This document shows positions 16,547-25,819 of a stretch of 27,131 nt of DNA, piece by piece; position 1 is the stretch's first letter, and each line of letters starts with the position of its first letter. This DNA comes from Branchiostoma floridae (Eukaryota > Chordata > Leptocardii > Amphioxiformes > Branchiostomatidae). The DNA is taken from contig NW_023365701.1 in the NCBI RefSeq assembly GCF_000003815.2, positions 346,723 to 373,853 of the forward strand, given 5' to 3'. The notes beneath the pieces are model-generated. The model did no database searches, was not told the DNA's origin, and saw nothing but the letters and a program-made list of their open reading frames with translations. The position numbers and the translations under genes were made by a program.

Positions 16547-16723
16547 TTAGGCTCCGGCTATTTCTTTAACGTTTTTTTAGTCGTTATTATCAGGCTTTCT
16601 ATTTTGTATTTTATCTTGCTGTGTCAAAACCTAACTTGGCTGGCGTACTTCAAGAAAAATGACAAAATAGAAAGCCCGATAAAAACGACTAAAAAAACGT
16701 TTAAAAACAGCCGGTCAGCCTAA
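16547..16723. mobile_element. Foldback element, ~61-bp arms
   Basis: Arms 16547-16607 and 16662-16723 are inverted repeats (TTAGGCT...AACGTTTTTTTAGTCGTT...GGCTTTCTATTTTGT) with a few mismatches and a 54-base loop. A 92-codon frame from 16445 spans it, but half of that frame is the repeat itself, so I treat it as a miniature foldback element. Confidence 0.8.
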
Positions 16724-16750
16724 CCTCTGCTTGGAGAGTACACACGAGGA

Positions 16751-16786
16751 TGAACTGAACTGAACTGAACTGAACTGAACTGAACT
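16751..16786. repeat. (CTGAA)n microsatellite
   Basis: About seven copies of CTGAA/TGAAC at the border between the foldback element and the satellite array. Confidence 0.95.
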
Positions 16787-16835
16787 CTATCAACGGCATG
16801 CTTGGGCCTGGGAGCAACCAGCACGAGAAGCCTGT

Positions 16836-17996
16836 TGCTCTCATGCCTTTTAGTTAGTGAAATTGCAAACGAAATCTCTTTCGTTTCGAAAACTGCGTTC
16901 GTGAGACTGGCATTGAGAAAGCTCCTATCTCTGCACGGATCCGTGTATCAGTAGTCCTGTCTGCTCCCCAGTTTTGTGATTTTAGTAGAAATATAATTTT
17001 TTTCGTTATTTTGTCGGGAAGATTGTGGTAACTGTTTAAAAAAGTGAGTTTCTCTCAGGCCTTTAAGTTAGGGAAATTGCAAACGAGATGTCTTTCTTTT
17101 TGCCAACACTGCCTTCGTCTGATTGACATTGAGAATGATCCTATCCGTGTATCAGTAGTCCTGTCTGCTCCCCAGATTTGTGATTTTAGAAGAAATATAA
17201 TGTTTTCGTTATTTTGTCGGGAAGATTGTGGTAACCGTTTTAAAAAGTGAGTTTCTCTCAGACCTTACAGTTAGGGGAAATTGCAAACGAGATGTCTCTG
17301 TTTCGAACACTGCGTTCGTTAGTCAGACTGCCATTGAGAATGATCCTATCCGTGTATCTGTAGTCCTGTCTGCTCCCCAGTTTTGTGATTTTAGAAGAAA
17401 TATAATGTTTTCGTTATTTTGTCGGGAAGATTGTGGTAACTGTTTAAAAAGTGAGTTTCTCTCAGGCCTTTAAGTTAGGGAAATTGCAAACGAGATGTCT
17501 TTCTTTTTGCCAACACTGCCTTCGTCTGATTGACATTGAGAAAGATCATATCCGTGTATCAGTAGTCCTGTCTGCTCCCCAGTGTTGTGATTTTAGTAGA
17601 AATATAATTTTTTACGTTTTTTTTGTCGAGAAGATTGTGGTAACTGTTTAAAAAAGTGAGTTTCTCTCAGACCTTACAGTTAGGGGAAATTGCAAACGAG
17701 ATGTCTCTGTTTCGAACACTGCGTTCGTTAGTCAGACTGCCATTGAGAATGATCCTATCCGTGTATCTGTAGTCCTGTCTGCTCCCCAGTTTTGTGATTT
17801 TAGAAGAAATATAATGTTTTCGTTATTTTGTCGGGAAGATTGTGGTAACTGTTTAAAAAGGTGAGCTGCTCTCAGGCCTTATAGTTAGTGAAATTGCAAA
17901 CGAGATGTCTCTGTTTCGACCACTGCGTTCGTTAGTCAGACTGACATTGAGAATGATCCTATCCGTGTATCTGTAGTCCTGTCTGCTCCCCAGATT
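16836..17996. repeat. 204-bp satellite array, six units with AB-AB order
   Basis: Units begin at about 16836, 17044, 17247, 17451, 17656 and 17861, with steps of 203-208. Units 2 and 4 share one version (GGCCTTTAAGTTAGGG, TTTTTGCCAACACTGCC); units 3 and 5 share another (GACCTTACAGTTAGGGG, TTTCGAACACTGCG). Units 1 and 6 form a third type (TTAGTTAGTGAAATTGC). The array thus follows C-A-B-A-B-C', a dimeric higher-order repeat of about 408 bp. Frames of 65-81 codons within it are repeat translations. The last unit ends abruptly after CTCCCCAGATTTCC. Confidence 0.93.
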
Positions 17997-17999
17997 TCC

Positions 18000-18350
18000 C
18001 CGTGCTTACACAAAACTGCTCCCTCCGGGCGGATTCGGCCACGCCACGCTCTCACAGCATCTACTGACGTCATCGCTGACGCGCTACGAATTTGTCGATT
18101 CGAAATACCGAGCGAATTTCTCCTCTGGTTTGTACAGATAACGGTACAGTTAGCTTCTATAAGGCCTAGGAAAAGTAATGTCGTGTTTCCAGTTTCTGCC
18201 CTGAAAAATTAGGGTTTGGTTTTTGTTTCTTTCTGTCTTTTTTTTAGAATGTTTAACTGTTCAAAACGCATGCACCGAGACACTTAGTGACTTACATTTG
18301 TATATGCATTCAAGTTCGCGGGGATTTAAATGATTTAGGGGGTGTTTATG
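18000..18350. other. GC-richer segment with a perfect CRE; no gene recognised
   Basis: This begins where the satellite stops. It holds TGACGTCA at 18065-18072 with TGACGCG just after it, in a CpG-containing stretch resembling a promoter, then turns AT-rich. I cannot connect it to a coding region. Confidence 0.3.
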
Positions 18351-18354
18351 GAGA

Positions 18355-18560
18355 TTTTAGAATGAATGAATGAAGACCTTTATGCACATTTTTGCCCCAC
18401 TGGGCTAAGTACAGGTCACATGTAAGAATCATATATATGTAACAATGGAAACAATCATACACATCTATATATGCAGATATGCGTCTAATCTATTAGAATG
18501 TAAAACTAAAATGCCCCTGGGGCACTTGTGCAATAAACTTTGACTTGTATCTTCAACATC
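18355..18560 (-). mobile_element. LINE-like 3' end with (ATTC)n tail
   Basis: Read on the minus strand the segment ends CATAAAGGTCTTCATTCATTCATTC, the simple-repeat tail style of CR1/L2-type LINEs and their SINEs. Only noncoding 3' sequence is visible. Confidence 0.45.
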
Positions 18561-19049
18561 ATTGAGAAATGCATTGTGCCTTGATAAACTGAACAAAGAA
18601 TGCTTACTACACATCTTTACATCAACTGTTCATAGCTATACTCTACCACAGAGTGTGAAATACAAGTCTGTTTTTCATTACTCAGATGTTATATCTACAA
18701 TTTAACGTCCCTTGCCAGCGGTAGACCCCCAAAAGGAGCTATGGTTAACCTGGTAACTTCAAACACAGCATTTATCCCTAGGACTAAGTGGGCAAACGTT
18801 TTGACTAATATCTCTTGGTCTCCTATGTCAATATCTTTAAGTCTATAGAAGAAAACATTGCACGAAAACAAAATTCATCTAGTCACTACAGCAAATGGGG
18901 TGATGATGCAAATGAGTTCATTGAGTAGTTTGTGTACGTTTAGCAGTGTGTATGTACTCTTAAGAAGCTTATGGCATTTTGCTTGTTTTGTGTATGAACT
19001 TTTGTTCTGTTGAATGAACATTGAATAAAACTTAAAAAAAAAAAAAAAA
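18561..19049 (+). mobile_element. Retroposed sequence ending in AATAAA and A16
   Basis: A noncoding AT-rich stretch ends GAATAAAACTT and then sixteen A (19034-19049). The signal lies only about five bases before the A run, closer than in normal mRNA, so this is the 3' end of a retroposon rather than a gene. The 5' limit is unclear. Confidence 0.5.
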
Positions 19050-19062
19050 CTTCCAGGCTGCG

Positions 19063-19195
19063 TTTCTGAGGGAGCCTACATCGACGAAGCGTTACTACCC
19101 CTATCCACGGGGTCTTCATCGACCTCCGCCGGCATCGCTGGCAGGCATGTGACGTACCAACAGTTTTCTGCGAGCTATTTTAAGTCACTGTAAAG
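19063..19195. repeat. Direct repeat, copy 1
   Basis: ACCCCTATCCACGGGGTCTT, CATCGACCTCCGCCGGCATC and TGTGACGTACCAACAGTTTT are found again at 19560-19735. Compared with copy 2 it lacks about 67 bases between CTT direct repeats, a simple deletion. Confidence 0.85.
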
Positions 19196-19350
19196 GTTGA
19201 TCTAATAACATGAACCACAACATTTTACTAGGCCTAAGAGGGTAAACTTCTTGACTGCGTTTCTGTATCTGCATCTGTATCTACTAGTACATAGCCGGTA
19301 CAACCGCCCTTGGGCGTAACATACCAGTTTCGTGGCGCGGCAGCAGCTGG

Positions 19351-19560
19351 TTATTTTACACATAAACGATCGTCACACCTAACGTTTGCACATCTAATTC
19401 CAAGCTTTGAAACTATCCACAGAAAATTCCACTCTATGATACTTCTGGGAAAATACGGCATTTTGAATACATCACCTCTAGGTTGGTAACTCTGGTATAC
19501 CGGTACTTGAAGGCTTGACTGTTCCTTAGCTTTTTCTTTTTCGAGCTGGTAAAAAAATAC
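19351..19560 (-). mobile_element. Decayed LINE ORF2 C-terminal fragment
   Basis: Within a minus-strand open frame the stretch SYQPRGDVFKMPYFPRSIIE then WNFLW resembles the conserved LINE tail of the form QPRTxxFxxSFFPRTIxxWNxLP. The match is short and degenerate. Upstream residues (19561-19656) belong to the neighbouring direct repeat instead. Confidence 0.5.
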
Positions 19561-19735
19561 TACATGAAGCGCTACTAACCCTAGCCACGGGGTCTTGATT
19601 AACGTTTGGTTCCCCGTGCACTTCGCCAGCTCAGAGGGCAACACTCTCCGCTTCATCGACCTCCGCTGGCATCGCTGGCAGCCATGTGACGTACGAACAG
19701 TTTTCTGCTAGCTATCTTAAGTCGCCGTAAAGAGC
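19560..19735. repeat. Direct repeat, copy 2
   Basis: A longer copy of 19063-19195, about 90% alike where they align. The pair flanks the LINE relic at 19351-19560. Confidence 0.85.
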
Positions 19736-20469
19736 GAATCGTGATCCCATCTCGCATGTAACGATTTTCCCTTGAGTGTGGCGCTATTCTCCTGCGGATT
19801 GCTACAATCCCTCTCCGTGGTTATGTCTGGAGGTTACGTTTAGTAGTCCGGCGGCGTTCACAAACAACGGAGGAAGATTCTAGATATGAGTGATTGATAC
19901 AACCCTTTTACTGCATACAACTTTGACCGACGCTTTTGAGATGCTACTTTTGCTTGGAGTTATTGCTTTATTCATCTAACGTTATTCACCGGAGAATCAC
20001 ATATGGCCACTTGCATGGTATTCAAAGGGTCTTGTGCGCGGTATCAGTTCATTTCAGTTCATACTCATTTTACGAGGTGCCATGCACAGACGATACTGAT
20101 GATTTGCGGGCAATAAAAGATAGTGCGATAAATAACAAAATATAAGGTGCAAGGGAACTTAGGTACACAATGTTAAGTTAACTGTACATGTCAGCAATAA
20201 CTAGACATAATAACAGCTTTGTATTCCTGTGTGACGGGCTGTGGGTTTTTATTGTATTTTTTGCCTCCCGCATTAATTTTGATGTCAAAATACTAGTCAG
20301 TGTGGCCTTACGATATCAGAAAGCTAAAGTCAGAGCTGAAAAGTTGTTAGATACGTCCCTTGCCTTTCACTGTGTCAGTGACATTGAGTGGACACAATTG
20401 AAATAGAATCTTCTGCAATATAGGCATAGCATTTACTCTTGGATGTTTTTCTACTGGACTGGATCAGAG
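19736..20469. other. No gene recognised
   Basis: Mixed composition. Frames of 69 and 72 codons at 19936 and 20188 carry no recognisable motif and lack codon or splice support. Confidence 0.45.
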
Positions 20470-21945
20470 CACCAACGTCAGAGCTATAACCGTTGTACGG
20501 TACGTCACTTAGCTGTCAGTTGCATTTAGTAAAATTCTATAGCGATTCAATTACAAATATAATCTTCTTTAGAAATATGCAGTCATAGGATGTTCTTCTC
20601 CCTGACTGTATTAAATCACCGACGTCAGAGCTACAACCCTGGCACAATGCGTCACATGGCCGCCAGTGACATGTAGCAAAATACTATGGATTCAATTAAT
20701 AGAAATAAACTTTCTGTAGCTTTTTTGGCATAGCTTTTACGTTAAAAAGTTCTACTACCAGACAATATCAGAACACCAACGTCAGAGCTACAACCATTGC
20801 AACGTCAGAGCTACAACCGTTGCACGATATGTCTCATGGCTGTCAGTTGCATTTAGTAAAATTCTAGCGATCCAATTATAAATATAATCTTCTTTAGAAA
20901 TAATGCAGTCATATGATGTTCTTCTACTTGACTGTATCAAAGCACCGACGTCAGAGCTCCACCCGTTGCGCGCTGCGTCACATGGCCGCCAGTGACATGT
21001 TGCAAAATACTATGGATTCAATTAGAAATAGACTTTCTGTAGCTTTTTTGGCATAGCTTTTATGTTAAAAAGTTCTACTACCAGACAATATCAGAACACC
21101 AACGTCAGAGCTACAACCATTGCAACGTCAGAGCTACAACCGTTGTACGATATGGCCCTTAGCTGTCAGTTGCATTTAGTAAAATTCTAGCGATTCAATT
21201 ACAAATAAAATCTTCTTTAGAAATAATGCAGGCATATGATGTTCTTCTACTTGACTGTATTAAAGCACCAACGTCAGAGCTCCAGCCGTTGCGCGCTGCG
21301 TCACATGGCCGACAATGACATGTACCAAATGGATTCAATTAGAAATAGACTTTCTGTAGCTTTTTTGGCAAAGCTTTTACGTTGAAATGTTTTACTACCA
21401 GACAATATCAGAACACCAACGTCAGAGCTATAACCGTTGTACGGTACGTTCCTTAGCTGTCAGTGACATTTAGTAAAATTGTACCGATTCAATTATAAAT
21501 ATAATCTTCTTTAGAAATAATGTAGGCATATGATGTTCTTCTACTTGACTGTATCAAAGCACCAACGTCAGAGCTACAACCCTGGCACGATGCGTCACAT
21601 GGCCGCCAGTGACATGTAGCAAAATAAATACTATGGATTCAATTAATAGAAATAAACTTTCTGTAGCTTTTTTGGCAAAGCTTTTACGTTAAAAAGTTCT
21701 ACTACCCGACAATATCAGAACACCAACGTCAGAGCTACAACCATTGCAACGTCAGAGCTATAACCGTTGCAAGATATGTCCCATGGCTGTCAGTTGCATT
21801 TAGTAAAATTCTAGCGATCCAATTATAAATATAATCTTCTTTAGAAATAATGCAGGCATACGATGTTCTTGTCTCTGACTGTATAAAAGGACCAACGTCA
21901 GAGTTCCAACCGTTGCACCCTGCGTCCCATGGCCGCCAGTGATAC
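20470..21945. repeat. ~150-160-bp satellite, ten units in strict AB alternation
   Basis: Each unit opens with CACCRACGTCAGAGC. A units start near 20470, 20774, 21097, 21414 and 21721; B units near 20617, 20943, 21266, 21560 and 21890. A units carry CTGTCAGTTGCATTTAGTAA and AATATAATCTTCTTTAGAAA; B units carry GCCGCCAGTGACATGTAGC and TTTCTGTAGCTTTTTTGGCA. The dimer period is 304-323 bp. Three A units also have a 24-base internal duplication of AACGTCAGAGCTAYAACC. No coding frame survives. Confidence 0.95.
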
Positions 21946-22900
21946 TACACAGCACCCCTGATCCCTGTCTAACACGTGAATAATGACTTCATGTGCCAGC
22001 GCTTCTGTAAAGACTCGCCGGTATCTGTTCAAATGAATGGACATAATAAAACTTCTCGGCTGCGTTACGTCTACAGCGGCGTGCGTTTGTGTTTGATATC
22101 TTGTTGACGACTTTCTTCACGGTCTATTTTCCCTGAATTGTAACGTTAGGCAGCTACGTAGAATGTTTTGACGCAACATTAACCAACTGATACCGTTTTA
22201 GTGTAGCAACAGCGTTTGCAGTCAGATTTGAGGGGTGAATATGAACTTTAAACAACGTTACGTTTCTCCAGAAATAAATAAAAATGTTGCAATACTGCTG
22301 TGTTCATAAATTTCCTTAAATGTTAGCTTTTAAATCATGTTAAACTGTACAAATACATTTTGAATTTTAACATACGATGAAAAGAGGACTATGTTCAAAT
22401 GCGAAGGGCCACTGCAACGGTTAGGGTAGTTTACTTGGCGAAAAGAACCTGTTTGTCCGATCTAATTTCGTCCTATTCATACTTTGTTTACACAATTTCT
22501 TGTCTTTATTTTGTACTACGCCTCTTTGTTTACAGAAAATATATTTTTTCAACAATGTTATAAAGGCAGCATGTGGTAAATACATAACTCTCGTTTACAT
22601 TGTTTTTCATTTGTAAATAGGGGTGAAACAGCGCATTTGACAACTTTTGACATCTCAGTACAAGCTACATTTAAGATGGTAAACGTTAGCATCTTAACAA
22701 TCAATAATGTTACATTTCATGGTAGAAAGTCTTTACTCATCTTTGAAGCGTATCCGACAAAAAGGAATTCAATATATGGTCAAAACTGCCCAAGAAGACA
22801 ATTCAAGGAACGGATTAAATTGGCCTAATACTTTCAATAAGATATTGTATAAGAAACCAACAAAAAGTGGCCCTTTTAGCAAAGTAGCCCAATTAGCAAA
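21946..22900. other. No gene recognised
   Basis: AT-rich. Two overlapping frames of 63-65 codons at 22637-22904 have no features. No further repeat of note. Confidence 0.45.
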
Positions 22901-22903
22901 GTA

Positions 22904-23182
22904 ATCCTTATGTAGAGACCGGTACCGTTACTTGTACTTGACTGTATATCATTGGTCAGGTGGTCCTTATGTAGAGGTGGTCACTAGTACAGGTCTGACT
23001 GTATTTCAATGACCAGGTGGCCCTTATGTAGAGGAGGTCACTAGTACAGGCTTGACTGCATATCAATGACCAGGTGGTCCTTATGTACAGGTAGTTACTT
23101 GTACAGGTTTGACTGCATATCAACGGCCTGGTAGTCCTTATCTATAGAAGTGGTAACTAGTACGGGCTTGACTGTATATGTT
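22904..23182. repeat. 56-58-bp minisatellite, five units
   Basis: Units begin at CCTTATGTAGAG-like words near 22906, 22964, 23019, 23077 and 23134, each containing GTCACTAGTACAGGYYTGACTGTAT. The wording GTGGTCAC...ACAGGTTTGACTGTAT resembles the end of the element in TDP2 intron 5 (5813-6038), so both may derive from the same interspersed repeat. Confidence 0.85.
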
Positions 23183-23348
23183 ACTGCCCCTAATATGTAT
23201 TTCGACCAGTGTACGTGCTGAAAAGTTTTGTTATCATTTATAAATCCTTACCTTTTGACCTTAGAATGTCCTCACAGCTAAAGCACATCCTAGCCTTATC
23301 GGAATTCTGCAGTGTGATGCTTTCGTTACGCACAGAAGGTCACGACTG

Positions 23349-24040
23349 CATAGAAAGAGAACATTTCGTCTCCTAGACTCTATCCGCGGATTCTGTTTAG
23401 TTATGGCAGCTTGCACCTAATCATAGGAAGGTTATATAGCTCGTAGCCTGAATGCATCTTCATTTTCGCGTAAAGGACCATGCACGGGTATATAAACGTA
23501 ATGTCGGAAGCCTTATTGATACTACAAAAAGTACAGAGACTTTGGTATGATATACTACAATCTTCAAATATATTTCAATGTTCAAATGTCCATAGAAAGA
23601 GAACATTTCGTCTCTCAGACTCTAACTCCGGATTCTGTTTAGTTATGGCAGCTTACACCCAATCATAGGAAGGGTATATAGCTCATAGCCTGAATGCGTC
23701 TTCATTTTCTCGTATAGCGCCGTGCACGGATATAATATTGAAAGCGTTATTGACACTACAAAAAGTACAGAGACTTTTGTATGGTATGCTACAATCGTAG
23801 AATATATTTCAATCTTCAAATGTTCATAGAAAGAGAACATTTCGTCTCCAAGACTGTAACTGCGGATTCTGTTTAGTTATGGCAGCTTGCACCCAATCAT
23901 AGGAAGGGTATATATTTCGTAGCCTAAATGCGTCTTCATTTTTGCGTATAGGGCCGTGCACGGGTATGATATTCGAAGAATTATTGACACTAGAAAAAGG
24001 ACAGACTTTGGTACGGTATACTACAATCTTCAAAATTCTA
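23349..24040. repeat. 234-242-bp tandem repeat, three units
   Basis: Units start at 23349, 23591 and 23825 with CATAGAAAGAGAACATTTCG. Each has TTCTGTTTAGTTATGGCAGC and then GGAAGGKTATATA, a TATA-box-like word, followed by GTAGCCTRAATGC. Minus-strand frames of 65-69 codons across the units are repeat translations. Confidence 0.93.
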
Positions 24041-24380
24041 CTGAACGATTAGGGTAACATATGTCACAACAGAGCATATGTTACTATTATAGGCCAAAAT
24101 ATTCTTGCACAGGTAAAACTTCTTGCTAAAACATGGACGTTTCATGCATTAAGTTAAAGTAAAAGTTGCCCGTACATCTGTAACAGATGCTTAGGGGTGG
24201 CGTCTATCTCCATATCTGTATCCCTTGGGCCACAAATTTGTGCAAGCCACTACGGCAAGAGGCTAGTCCGTTGGCAGTGATGTGTGTTTAACTTCCAAAA
24301 TCTTCCTCATTAGTGCTGAGTGTAAAGCAGAGAAAGCAACATGTACCAATTTTAAAGTCTTTGGTATGACTCGGCCGGGG
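24041..24380. other. No gene; one short hairpin
   Basis: GTAACATATG (24054-24063) pairs perfectly with CATATGTTAC (24075-24084) around eleven bases. Nothing else stands out. Confidence 0.5.
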
Positions 24381-24387
24381 ATCAAAC

Positions 24388-24857
24388 TCTACCTACCTAC
24401 CTCAATCTACCTACCTACCTACCAATCAAACTCTAGCTACCTACCTCACTCTACCTATCTACCTACCGATCAAACTCTACCTACCTACCTCACTCTAGCT
24501 ACCTACCTACCGATCAAACTCTACCTCACTCTACCTATCTACCTACCGATCAAACTCTACCTACCTACCTCACTCTAGCTACCTACCTACCTACCGATCA
24601 AACTCTACCTACCTACCTCACTCTAGCTACCTACCTACCTACCGATCAAACTCTACCTACCTACCTCACTCTAGCTACCTACCTACCTACCAATCAAACT
24701 CTAGCTACCTACCTCACTCTACCTACCTACCTACCAATCAAACTCTACCTACCTACCTCACTCTAGCTACCTACCTACCTACCGATCAAACTCTAGCTAC
24801 CTACCTCACTCTACCTATCTACCTACCGATCAAACTCTACCTCCCTACCTCACTCTA
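24388..24857. repeat. CTAC-based minisatellite
   Basis: Blocks of CTACCTACCTAC are separated by GATCAAACTCTA and CTCACTCTA spacers, giving a unit of about 55-65 bases repeated eight or more times. The plus-strand frame rich in Leu-Pro-Thr-Tyr is only its translation. Confidence 0.97.
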
Positions 24858-25660
24858 CCGAATACAAACGATCTACCTGGGTTGGCCATTGCACCGGTGC
24901 ATTGGGCTGCGTGTATACACGTTAAAACGTGTGTGGCGAGGCGTAGAAACTGTCAACTACCGCCGGTGTTTACGCTGCCGTCTTCCGTCAACATGAGAAG
25001 GGATGTGACGAGACTGAGCCGAGCTTCAGCCGATCGACTATTTCAGCTTTGCTTATATCTATTTCGCACGATCGCCAAGTGTCCGACTACTTGAATGTGT
25101 GTAACAGAAGAGATATACTAGTACCTCTTGTGGACACAAAGTTTGTAACTGGAAAATGTATAGGCGTTTGCTGAGAAATGTTTTGCTATGGTGAATAGGA
25201 CATGGACCATATATCGGAACACTGTCTCGGCATTGTGACGCAAGATGCGTTTTAGTAGCCAATTTTGATGTAAACGTCTGTGAATATTGTAACAAACGTG
25301 CGTATATATTGTACACTGTACTACACATATTGTCGGCGTCCATCCACGTAAAATATGGCCGATTGTACTATATTGTTTAGAGCTACATATGTCTATTATA
25401 AGTGAAGTCTATCCTTGTACTCAATGACTATATACTATGCCTAATGGCGATATAAATGTCTTATTTCAGCACATTTGGTCGATGTTGCTCTTTAAATTAG
25501 GATATTCAAGTGTTAACACTATGAGATTGCGTGTATGTATTTGCTAGAATGTGGCATGTGGAATAATACGTACTTGCTATTAACAAGATGCAACCATACA
25601 CTTACCTTACCTTAAAGTTTGCATAACTTGATATCAAAACAAACTATTTGACGCACCTTT
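24858..25660. other. No gene recognised
   Basis: Open frames of 70 (plus, 24882) and 94 codons (minus, 25343-25059) show no family pattern or flanking splice support. Confidence 0.45.
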
Positions 25661-25760
25661 GACAGCTCAGCTGGTCTTTCCTCCGTAGTTTCAGCTATGC
25701 AGAACTGACGAAATGTACTGTAGACCCACAGATTTTGTGATAACTCGTGTATGGGGAGTT
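25661..25760 (-). other. Weak exon candidate
   Basis: The minus strand is open through LSQNLWVYSTFRQFCIAETT and EERPAELSK, up to CAAAG|GTGCGT, a fair donor. No convincing acceptor lies upstream and no partner exon is seen, so this is noted only as a possibility. Confidence 0.15.
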
Positions 25761-25819
25761 TAGCCTGTTCTGTTGCTCGTACTACACACACATGACGTGA
25801 TACACATATCATAGCGACC

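Noticed and set aside
16445-16723. Possible two-helix membrane protein
   Set aside because: Most of the frame is made of the foldback arms, and no homology pattern is seen.
16836-17996. CRISPR-like array
   Set aside because: Units are contiguous 204-bp satellites without spacers, in animal DNA.
20470-21945. Array of small RNA genes because of the conserved unit heads
   Set aside because: No A/B boxes, snRNA elements or stable common fold are visible; it is a satellite.
24282-24578. Leu-Pro-Thr-Tyr repeat protein
   Set aside because: It is the translation of the CTAC minisatellite.
25059-25343. 94-codon minus-strand frame
   Set aside because: No domain, signal or splice support, and a chance composition.
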